DNA from: Mnemiopsis leidyi
Lineage: Eukaryota; Ctenophora; Tentaculata; Lobata; Bolinopsidae
Length of the DNA stretch: 48,638 nucleotides
NCBI GenBank assembly: GCA_000226015.1
Contig: JH155387.1
Span: 10,259 to 58,896 of the forward strand
Reading direction: 5' to 3'
Shown piece after piece: positions 33,301 through 44,185 of the stretch. The notes under the pieces were generated by a model, which ran no database searches, was not told the DNA's origin, and was given only the letters and a program-made list of their open reading frames with translations. Position numbers and translations under genes: made by a program. Within the stretch, counting starts at the first letter, position 1; each line of letters opens with the position of its first letter.

Positions 33301-34867
33301 AGAAGACGATAGGCCAGTAATTTGGGCCGGACAAGAAGGGCGAGAAAGGGAAGGTTTCAGAGTAGTTGGTAGCGCGTTGGACGAGCAGACCCAGTGTGCA
33401 TTAGAGCGACCTGCCGGGCGCCTTCTTTGCTGAGTCGGGTCCTTGGTCCGGGGTAGTGTCACCTCTAATTGCTATGGAGCAGCTGGAGGTGATTGAGCCT
33501 TACTGAGCCGGGCAATGTCCCAGTGGACCAGGGTTAACAAGGCGGGTGGGTGTCTTAGCTAGAGAACTACTGAACTGTCGGCACTGCGGGAGTGAGCGGT
33601 CGGAATGGTGCGACCAGATCATTCCTTCCTCACGATTACATGGGTAGTTATAGCTGATAGACTCGCTTAGAAACCTCCTAAATGTCAGAGCTCTGTAACA
33701 AAGTTCCAGGACTGTTTCTACTTTCTGTCTTTGTTCGCAGATAATGGCAGTACGGCTAATCTCCCAGATCTCTCCTGGACCAATGAGCTACTCCCTGATT
33801 TTTGGGTCCGACAGTTTCATACAATCCTTGCATTCTGCACATCTTGGCTGCCTAGTCTCCCTTTTAGTTGGTATCTTAATCCCTCTCTCTTGCTGCTTTA
33901 ATGTTAATTTTGTGTCGGGATTAAATAAAAGTGGGCAACTTTACAAGTATTAAGCGAACTTTATAACGACTGTCGAACAAGAGAGACAGTATGATAAGCT
34001 GTTAGTCAGCCGCCGACCGAACTATTTGAAACTAAATAACGAGCCGGGTCCACAGTCGGATGTCAAAGGTCGAGTTTGGGGTTTAGAAAGCAAGAATTTA
34101 GAATTCTGACCATCAAATGTCAACACGCTAGATTAACGTTAGAGGTGTTGATCATGGGCTTCATTTGAATAATAGCAGATCATTAATGCAATACAAGTTT
34201 GTCGTGTAGTAGTACGGGAGGGGAGGCTGAGCGGTGTGGGTAGCAAGCCGTGCGTGGACCGCCAACTTGAAGCAGTACAGTGCCTCTCCGGTCCATTAGT
34301 CACTGGTCCGTGTCTTTGCAGCTACCCTTATCGAATGTCAGACCGCCTCCCTCTCACGGCACGTAACGAGCAGTAGGTTCTCTTAGAAATCGGCTCAACG
34401 AAGGTAAACAACGGCAAACAAGTGGGGCTAGAGGCCACTAATAACCGGGCTGGTGGGCCGATCTTTGTGCGGTAGTGAAATAGAACGAGGGGGGTTGCGT
34501 GAGTGTTAGGACTTGGACCGTGTCATGGAGACAGGGCTGCGCACAAGTTTCCACACTCACGCAAACATATAGCATATCAATTGTGTGATAAGCCCATCAA
34601 AATTACAAATATTAGATCAAAAACTACGATGTGATGGACAATAAGGAGCAGTTTACAATCTAATAACCCGCTATTAACTAATTGTGAGAGAAGGTCCGCG
34701 CCACGCGGTCCCTGGTCTGACCTGGCGGTACGACCTGAGGTAGGATCTACAGTTGGGTCCGGTCATACTCGTTTACACCGACCCAGCTCCGCTATCTCAC
34801 CCTCAGAAATGTCATACTCTGGGGTGTCCATGTCAGCAACAACGTGAACCCCCTCCCTTCCTCCTCT

Positions 34868-34873
34868 CTCCCC

Positions 34874-34966
<93 letters not shown>

Positions 34967-35713
34967 NNNNNNNNNNNNNNNNNNNNNNNNNNNNNNNNNN
35001 NNNNNNNNNNNNNNNNNNNNNNNNNNNNNNNNNNNNNNNNNNNNNNNNNNNNNNNNNNNNNNNNNNNNNNNNNNNNNNNNNNNNNNNNNNNNNNNNNNNN
35101 NNNNNNNNNNNNNNNNNNNNNNNNNNNNNNNNNNNNNNNNNNNNNNNNNNNNNNNNNNNNNNNNNNNNNNNNNNNNNNNNNNNNNNNNNNNNNNNNNNNN
35201 NNNNNNNNNNNNNNNNNNNNNNNNNNNNNNNNNNNNNNNNNNNNNNNNNNNNNNNNNNNNNNNNNNNNNNNNNNNNNNNNNNNNNNNNNNNNNNNNNNNN
35301 NNNNNNNNNNNNNNNNNNNNNNNNNNNNNNNNNNNNNNNNNNNNNNNNNNNNNNNNNNNNNNNNNNNNNNNNNNNNNNNNNNNNNNNNNNNNNNNNNNNN
35401 NNNNNNNNNNNNNNNNNNNNNNNNNNNNNNNNNNNNNNNNNNNNNNNNNNNNNNNNNNNNNNNNNNNNNNNNNNNNNNNNNNNNNNNNNNNNNNNNNNNN
35501 NNNNNNNNNNNNNNNNNNNNNNNNNNNNNNNNNNNNNNNNNNNNNNNNNNNNNNNNNNNNNNNNNNNNNNNNNNNNNNNNNNNNNNNNNNNNNNNNNNNN
35601 NNNNNNNNNNNNNNNNNNNNNNNNNNNNNNNNNNNNNNNNNNNNNNNNNNNNNNNNNNNNNNNNNNNNNNNNNNNNNNNNNNNNNNNNNNNNNNNNNNNN
35701 NNNNNNNNNNNNN

Positions 35714-35802
<89 letters not shown>
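34868..35802. repeat. (CT)n microsatellite with an assembly gap
   Basis: Pure CT dinucleotides flank a run of Ns at 34967-35713 (747 bases). The gap is bounded on both sides by the same repeat, so the missing sequence is probably more CT. The Leu-Ser repeat frames here are artefacts. Confidence 0.98.
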
Positions 35803-35805
<3 letters not shown>

Positions 35806-37510
35806 TAGGCAGATCTACCAGGCTCCGACTTGCACTTGCCACATTTAAACTCTTCTTAGTTTCCGAGCTAAAAGGAAGAGATACCGGCTCATTGGAGGAG
35901 TTGATCTTTTAAAGTTTCCATGTGTCGTGCGGGCAACGTGTCATCGATGAAGTTGTTCTCGTAAACTCCGAAATTTAATTGAGCATGGTTTAAGGTCATC
36001 AGTTGTGCTGGTAGTGGTAGTAAGTTTTTACAGTTCGGAGAAGATTTACATGTGGATAGGTTTTGGAAATGTCCAATAACAAATGAACAATGTTCTTAAA
36101 TGACACAGCATGTGATTGTGAAACTCAAACTTTTGTAACTAGATGTCAAAGAAATATTTGCTATTACTACGTGAATTCTGGTTTGAGTATTGTTGGATGA
36201 TTGCTCTATAACATAACTTAAAGTGTAAGCGTTGGGATATCTAAAAAAGTCTTTATAGTTTAGCTGTTGCGACAAAGGTATTTAGGTGGGCTATGTGTTT
36301 TTCCTGGAAATTGTTTGTGTGTCTTCAACATCAAAAATATCTTGTAAAACTTAAAATATATGTCAAGCCTACCCGAGAGGTAATGGTCATTGGTCTAATT
36401 ATTCGTAGCCGTCACTATTTATAGTAGAACACGATTTCCATAGTAGCGTTCGTTGATCAAAAGTTTCAGTTCTAGTTTCTCGCACTATGATTATACTTTT
36501 TTATAAATTTTATTCCTAGAAAATATTGTAATTCCCAGCTCAGATTAACTGATAAAGTTTAAAAGCTTTACTTTTCCTCTCGTGCCGACTGCTGTGCCGT
36601 CAGAATTCCAACATGTACATTAATATCAACCAAATTTAAAGATTTATCAACGTTCCGTCATCAAATTCTACTTCTCCCTACGTTTATGAATATGATAAGA
36701 ATCTTGTCGTTATACTTATACTTATTCATTAAATACATGTCCCAAGTTCTAAAAACGCCGACAAACAAAATAAGATAACGTAAATCATGCCGACCTTAAC
36801 TGCCCCGAATTGTAACCTTATTTTCATCCTCCTTTTTTCGGGGCTTGAATTTCAATTTACAAAACAGATGGCTAGTTTTCGTAATATCATCCTTGTTGTA
36901 GAAAAAACCCAACTCCGCCCAAGTTGCGATAACTTTTCTACCCTTCTTTACACTGTCTATTAGCTAAAGAAACTTTCAATTTCTCCGCGATTCTTCCCCG
37001 CCGGCCATGCATCCTTATTTGAGTCTGAACTTGGAGCAGCAACATTTAGGGTACGGCTTTCTCCCCTGCCCGGCTTTTCATGGGCAATTGCAGTCAAGTT
37101 TAACTTTGAAAGTTGGAAGCCGAGTATATCGTACACATGACTGACCTTGCTGAATTGAGTAGCATGTGAGACCCAGACATTCCTCAGGATCTGATGAACC
37201 GTGCCATGTTTGAGCAGGCACCGATTTCAATAAAACACCAGAGTACATGACTAGGCTGGAAACAGGTGGGGGCTTTCGAACGACATTCCGTAGTAGCTAT
37301 TACTCATTCAACTAAGTAACTACCTAACTTTCACTAATACCTATAAGGTTCAAAAACTTCTAGAAGCTACCTTAACTTAATACTGTTAATACTGGATTTA
37401 ACAAATGTAAACAAGTGACTACTGCTCGGTGATTTAATGGGAGAACAGAGACCTTTAAACAACATACCAAAACAAGAAATAGTAACAAACGGACACACAA
37501 GTCGGAACAA

Positions 37511-37680
37511 AAGATTTATCCGCACAAAAGTTAGGCAGCAAGGCTAGAAGTAAGATTTATATCCGCACAAAAGTTAGGCAGCAAGGCTAGAAGTAAGATT
37601 TATGTCCGCACAAAAGTTAGGCAGCAAGGCTAGAAGTAAGATTTATATCAGCACAAAAGTTAGGCAGCAAGTCTAGAAGT
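37511..37680. repeat. 43-bp tandem repeat, four copies
   Basis: Four consecutive copies of a unit containing GCACAAAAGTTAGGCAGCAA with few changes; the first is 2 bp shorter. No coding or transposon signature. Confidence 0.95.
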
Positions 37681-38101
37681 AAGAGCGGCAGGTCGCGCGG
37701 CAGAGAGCGGCTACTCGCAGTACTGGCGCTCTCTGGACTAATCATGTGTCACTAGAACTGTAGGCTTAGAATTTGACCACTATATTGAAAAACGCCTTGT
37801 TAATAAAGAAAACTAATGACCCCAGCTCAGTAGAATAGCTGTTTAGGGGTTACACGGGGGCGGTGAGCTGAAGAGCAAAGGGGCCCGACGTAACAGGAGG
37901 ACGTGCAGACCGAGATCTGCCAGCTAACGCGGAGTTCGGGACAGAGAGAGAGAGAGGAGGCCCTCACGAACTGAGGGGTCGCTCTGCCTCCTGGTGCTGG
38001 AGCTCATCACAGCTTCCTTCATCTGCCACTTTCCACAAAAACAAAGCTAACATTCTGACGGGCTGGGTCTATGACTTGCAGTTGGAATGAAAACAGTAGG
38101 T

Positions 38102-38679
38102 GTCACGTGGGCCGCGTATTTAGAGATAGTACCAATTGTCACGTGACAGTAGAAATTTAGGGCGGTCAGACCGGGGCCGCGTCCCAGTGACCATCCTAAT
38201 TATTCATATAGTTTATTGTAACCAGATACCTAGCTGTTTTACAATTACTGCGGGATAATGATTGTTTAAAGGAGCCCTCTCTGGACCGAGCTTAAAAGCG
38301 TGCTCTACAGCACGTCAATTCATTAAACTACCCAAAATAATTTGATCTGCGATGAGGCTTACGGTGGTAAGGTAATTAGAGAATATATTCAAGCTTCTAA
38401 CGCTTACCTGCAAGCCTTGTTCATATTATTAGCATAGAGGGTGAAGCTGGCCAGGAAGGATAGCTGTCCTAGTGGACGGCTGTCACGGTCCCGGACTAGG
38501 ACAGGGGCAGAGTGGTACATACTCACCTCACTTCGATATAATCATATCTTTTTCTTTAGGGGTACAGACCACCGGACCCTCCTAATTAGACTGGTACAGC
38601 TTAGACCAGAGAGCGCTGCGGATCTGGACCGAGTGTCACTCATGTTGTGGGTCACGTGACTTGGACAGTGTCACGTGAC
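38102..38679. promoter_or_regulatory. Cluster of E-box palindromes
   Basis: GTCACGTGGG at 38102-38111 and exact GTCACGTGAC at 38138-38147, 38651-38660 and 38670-38679. GTCACGTGAC is the consensus of the CLEAR element bound by TFEB/MiT factors and is also bound by USF. The cluster brackets a candidate upstream exon on the - strand (38404-38518), so it may be a promoter, but no transcription start can be seen. Confidence 0.4.
38404..38518 (-). CDS. Candidate upstream exon (possibly GREB1 5' end)
   Basis: On the - strand an ATG at 38518 opens MYHSAPVLVRDRDSRPLGQL and continues SFLASFTLYANNMNKAC to a strong donor CTTGCAG|GTAAGC (left edge about 38406). Its end phase fits the 33.2-kb candidate exon. 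A donor-like GAGGTGAGT lies just before the ATG, and an alternative acceptor (CCACTAG) could start the exon later. Product unknown. Confidence 0.35.
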
Positions 38680-41600
38680 ACCAATCGGAACATTCTCTCA
38701 AAACGCCTTATCGGAGATTAGACTTGCAGGCTACAGAACGTCATGGGTCGATGCCTTGTTACCCCTTCTCTTCTATCAAATTACTACGTTTTGGTACTTT
38801 GCACGTGCCTGTACACCCCGCTTTGACATTCCCAATTTTCCACACATCATTAGCTCACTTCAGGGAAATTTTGACAAAAATAGCCTAAAATTTTCAGAGA
38901 TTGAGGAGAAAGCGCCTCAAAGCCCCACTCTGGTCATCTCTGAATCAAATTAGGGTAGTAATTTAGGGCTCGCAACATTTGAAACCAGCAATAGCAGGTC
39001 CTTTCTTGTTTGATTTTGGCCGACAAACGTGTGACGAGGCTCCTAACCCCCGAAGTGAGTTGCAGGACTAGAGAGAGAGGGAGAACCAGCGGTATAGACA
39101 GCAGGTGCTAGTGGTGGATCTGACTAGGCCGGTTCCAGGCCTCCTGGGCTAACTCAACCCGCCATTAACGTACCACCCGCGTCCCCGACCGACCTGACCC
39201 TGATCGCACTCCTCGAAATATGCTCTCAGGCAGCACCCTAACAACATGTAACGACTTAAGTGTCAATTTTGAGTTATGAATTTGCCTGTTTTTGTTGCCA
39301 TGGTGAAACATTTACTTAGTGGGTCGCCCCGCACAACCACCGGGCCGATGAGGGTAGAGCGGAGGAATCATCCCCGACCATCTAAACATTAGCTTTGTGG
39401 CAGGGATCTTAGAATTACAACGAACCAGACTCCGTCAGTACGGGTTCTGTGAGACCTACTGCTTTGTCAGTCATCGGCCGGGCCTCACCGGCTACACTTT
39501 TCTTCACCAGATGTTGCGATCTCCTTTGCTGAATTATCTGAAAGTTAGCCGTTTCGTAATGACTACAGCCACAAACGCGTGACTGTACTGCAGAACTGCA
39601 CACCGTCTTTTTGCGGTAGCAACCGCAATGGTACGAACTTAGAGGCGGGTCTTACAACTCAAATATTAATATTCCACATTGTGCTTTACAGATGCTAAAT
39701 TTACTGATTTTTTACTCCACGAGGGCTAGTAAACATCCTGCATTTCACTAACGGTGGACATGATCAGATCTATATCAGCGGCAGTATTAGTGAGGTCTTA
39801 TTGGTTTGGTTTTCTTATGGGTGGCGTACAAGATGACTAGAACTAGCATTATGTTACAATAAAGGGAGCTTAGTTTTACTAAAGAACTGTTAATATCAGA
39901 CTAGAAATAAGTTGGATTATGGAATAAAATTAAAGTAATGTGTTGTAGTTTCTTACTATTAAACTCATATCTTCAGACGCAGAATGTGCCAAGAATCCTT
40001 ACACAAAATAGGAAATTCAACTTCACAAAATTTATTCTGATTCTTCGAATCTTAATGGTTAATGATAGATAAACAAATGAAACATACGCGTCTTCATCCT
40101 TCAGAGGGTCGCCAGTCACGATTGAAATATTTTGTTGGCTTTTAACGCTGCCATCAACCGAACTGCAAGAGAACCATCTCTGAGGTCCCGACCAGAAGGG
40201 CCCGGCTGCATGGTCCTCTAAATTTTTGTAAGGCTATCAGTGTAGAAACTTCTTGGTCCCATGGGGACGCGACGGTTAGGATCCCCACTATTAAACTATG
40301 GGCTTCATGAATAAGGCCGTTTGCAGTGTGTATGGAATTATGGGCAGGGAACTGAGATCCTCTATAAGAAATAATGAGAGATCCGAAACTTTAACAAGAG
40401 TGGCTACACGGAATATAGATAATTAGATAAGGAAGAACAAAGGACCTTAAGAATGTTTTGTCTATCTAACGTCAATGTCTCAATCTAAAATTCTGAGCTA
40501 GATAAAATATTTGCAAATACAAGTGAGCGTTTCTCGCCCGTCAAGCAGAGTTTTAGGGATCTAAACTTTCAAAGAAAGAAAAAAGTGAGGTTCCTTTTTA
40601 TTTTGGAACATTCCAAATAGCCGTGTGTGTAAGCTTTCACGTCGATCTTTGTGACTAAGGGTAACTCAGTTGTGATGATGCCCGGTGTAATGTTTAATGT
40701 TTATCTACAATGTCCGTTTTGGTGAACATTTTGTCTCTACTCCTAGAATTCTTGGTGAATGAATAATAAAATATGGGGAGGGGTGCCAGTTAAAAAGCTC
40801 ATAAAGTTCCTACATTATAAGTATCAAAGCCCTATGGTGGCAAAGTCCGATGTATCATATAGATAGCCTATGTGAAACTCAAATTAACAGGTATGCTAAA
40901 ATTCCTAAATTAGAAAAAAATAGACTTCAAATAGTTATCTTCACTTACCAGACCAAGTCCTAACGTTAATTTCAATAGTACGCTGGAGGCTGGAGGGGAA
41001 ACGGCGACTTTGCTCTGTTTCACAGGATCTCAAAGTTAGAAATTCGGGTTGTGAAACTGAACTTAAATATGAATTAGCGGGCCAACTAGAAAAGGTTGAA
41101 CAGAGACATAAACTCGAAATTCTAAACCACAGCTACAGTTAAACTCAACGTCAAAGCGATATCAAGAGTCGCCATTGAAAATGCTCAGTAAATTAGAAGA
41201 ACAATCACCAGGCACGATCCCAAAGGGTGGGTTTAACGAAGTGAACAAGAGCTGATGACAGGTCCGTGTCCAGAGCGCGAGAGGACGATGTCTATTCGTT
41301 TCGGAATCACTTAGACCCCGTATTCAGGCTATCAGTCAGACCCCATAATCCGTCAACTGTCAAAAGGAATGATGATAGTGTGAGCTGGACCTACCTCATT
41401 TTCTCTGATTGTTGTCCGGGGTTCCTCGTTTGATGGGTAACTGTCTTATCACTCGTGAGCTGCCGCCAATGGCCAACGCAAATCCGAAATACTGTGCCCC
41501 GTAAACGGAATCGGGAATAGGAACACTGCTTTAACAATTAAGCAACTTAGTAAAGGATCGACACTATGTCTCACTTTAGCCGGCATCCTGAATTCTGAAC

Positions 41601-44049
41601 CCTACAAATTAATGGTGACTCGCTGGTCAGCTGACCAATCATCTCTCCCCCTAAAATCAGATGTCAGACATTGACCAATGGGAGTTCCTGAAATCCCCTC
41701 CCCCAAAACCGCCTATGGATCAAAATTTAGGAGTCATCCTGTCGCGAGTTAAACACTTGCCCGACAAATAGCGATCAGTCAATTATAAGAATGGTATTGA
41801 CATATGTATGGGCCATATAGCTCCCTCGTTAACAGTTCCTTTTCGTCCTAGTTTCGACTTTTCTTTTAACCAAATCTTCGTTCCATCGTTTTAATTGAAT
41901 CCCTGAACAGGTCCCCGTATCGGCCACTTGTTAAAACAATCTAAAACGACTTCAACCGTTAATCTAACGTAAATTCGAACTGCGGCAAAACTATAATCGC
42001 GTTAAGTGGACTAACTGTGACTAGTGGCGGCTAGTAATGGGAGCTGACAAATTGGAGGCACATAACCTCCTCTGCAAACAAGCGTAGCGAGAAGAATGCT
42101 GACCAACTAGCCTTGATCCTAGTGGTTTATTAGGATGTTGCATGTTAACGGTATTGCTTCTACTTATACTTTTAGTTATCCTCACCCATTTAATCATGAT
42201 CCCTCCTGAAAGATCAAATATTGAGCTCATGGTTGTAAGCGCTGATTCAGACAAGATTATAAAGGGGAATTGAGATGAGTCCCTTAAGAAGTCTTGCATC
42301 CATATTTTTGACAAGGTCTTATGGTGTAATGGCTGGATTAGGCAAAAAGTTCTCTGGGTACAGCTCTGGGAAGGCCATATATCCCCAGCGGCATTTTGAA
42401 TTGTCAGATTTTGTCATAAGTTTACAGTGAGGTGACTGGATATTACAAGACCGTTCCGCTGTCCCGGGAATTTCTTAATCACGGTATCTAATGGTGGGCG
42501 GGTTTGGTGGCAGATACTTGATTGGTGTGGTAATCATTCGTGTGATTCATTGTGTTCTCATCAAGGAAAATATTGAGTATTGATATGGAATAAACAATAT
42601 TATCTATTATCAGAATTGTTTGAAGTAGTGCAATGTCTTAACTTAAAAAGGATATAAGAAACCAGCTGTTTTGATTGTATCCATACTCCTAAGCGTAACA
42701 GTAGAAAAGGTGCAAATCGTGAACTTTTTTGGTAAAATAGATGGTGCTCAAATTAGCCTCATATTCAGCTATTCGTGCGAATCGCAATTCGCGAACCATA
42801 AAGCTAAACAAAATGAATACAACATGAACAATATGATAACTACATTGACACATTGTGTTAGGTAGGTTTCAGCTTAACCCATGACAAATAAAAATTCTCA
42901 CGAATAATACCGATAACAGTAACACCAGCAAAAAAACTTGGTACATAACGTGCTTGATCAAATAGAGAGTGTTTGACTGTACATTGTAGAGATCTCACAG
43001 ATATCTAGATGTTCTTTCTTAGCTCTGAAACAAGTTCAGAAATGACGCAAGATTCGCACCAAACAAGCGCAGAAAAAAGTAGAACGTTGATAGAAAATGT
43101 AAACGAAAAGAGCGAGAGAGGAAGTTCAGGAGAGAAAGCAATTTCAGGGGAGAAAGTAAGTTCAGGAGAGAAAGCAAGTTTTTGAGAGAAAGCAAGTCCA
43201 GGAGAGAAAACAAGTCCAGGCCCAGGTGAGTGATTGAGAATGTCCTGGTCCAAGAGATCCCTCCAATCAGCCGCCGTGACTCAAATCCGGGTCTCACTTC
43301 GCCCAAGTAACCCCGACCTGGCTGCCTTGTTGGTCCGCCTCTCAATTAGGATTAATTTCAGTTCAATCAATCTTACGTTACTGGGTTTATCGTTAACGAG
43401 TTAACCCGCGGTTAAGTCGTTAATGAGATTAAATGATAATTGCTTGATAAGGGTGGGAGCTGATGCTCGCACTGCTCGAAACGGTGCCGGATGTATGATC
43501 CGATATCAATCAGCAACTGTGAGAACCGCCTGCCAGCGATTGGTATTGGGAGGGGTCCTCTCTCGGCTTGCATCCTGGAGCAGCGATCATTGGGCGCTCC
43601 AGTCACGGGTTTAAATGGAAATAAGAAGAGCTTAGTTTTGCAGAATGCAGTGAGACGGTAGAACCAAGCTGTTCATGCTAAGGATTGTTGCCGACTTTTC
43701 CTTATCGGCACTATACTATTCGTGATATCTGACAAGATTACATAGTTTTGAAGTGCAAAATCAGTTGACATTGTCATCAGTAAGCGGTTGTAATTGTATA
43801 TAATTTACCCACTATTTTCTGAATACGGAATGCGCAATGATTATTATTAAATCTTCTAGATTCAATCCATAGTATCGTCCCTAACATCTGCTAATTCCAT
43901 AAGGATATTACTGCAGAGGGCTAAAAGTTGACTAAAGGTATGCTCTGTAATCTGTTTAGTGTTTAGCTACTGGCACTTAAAAGGAGTCATTTTTTGTATC
44001 TATTATAGCTAGGAAACGAAAGGTAGAAGGATATAATAGCCTTTAAGTC
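38680..44049. other. Gene-poor stretch with isolated exon-like segments
   Basis: Two short - strand segments have plausible splice sites: about 41401-41447 (frame SYPSNEEPRTTIRENE, donor GAG|GTAGGT) and about 40950-40986 (acceptor CCTCCAG, donor CTG|GTAAGT). They keep phase with each other and with the later acceptor of the 38.4-kb segment, but are too short to call. A 20-bp repeat at 43125-43225 produces the Leu/Ser-rich frames on the - strand. Otherwise I see nothing. Confidence 0.35.
43125..43225. repeat. 20-bp tandem repeat, five imperfect copies
   Basis: Copies of AGTTCAGGAGAGAAAGCA with substitutions. The Leu-rich and Phe/Ser-rich - strand frames across 43005-43345 are caused by this repeat and show no exon signals. 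Confidence 0.85.
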
Positions 44050-44055
44050 TTTATT
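44050..44055 (-). terminator. Candidate poly(A) signal of the 44-46.8-kb gene
   Basis: AATAAA on the - strand lies about 130 bp past the stop codon at 44186-44188, in AT-rich sequence. Confidence 0.5.
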
Positions 44056-44185
44056 ACATTTTTAAAAGGATATCACATTGCCAATCAAATCATATTAATT
44101 TTTATAACTTTGATTATAATAAAAACGCATTACACTCAAAAACCAAAAAACCAATAAATTTTCAAATATTCCCGCGCTTATATCT

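Larger units (their letters stand above)
33301..38403. other. Gene-poor stretch
   Basis: Apart from the (CT)n tract and a 43-bp repeat at 37511-37680, I found no exon with both splice sites and a sensible frame. Short frames at 33744-33953 and similar look like chance. Confidence 0.5.

Noticed and set aside
34753-35848. Long Leu-Ser repeat reading frames
   Set aside because: Produced by (CT)n and undefined bases; not a gene.
42021-42314. 97-aa - strand frame with a possible donor (TGG|GTGAGG)
   Set aside because: The residues look protein-like in part, but its phase does not fit the next downstream exon-like segment and no acceptor or start is convincing.
43005-43345. Leu-rich frames resembling membrane segments
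   Set aside because: Direct translation of a 20-bp tandem repeat in two frames; no exon borders.
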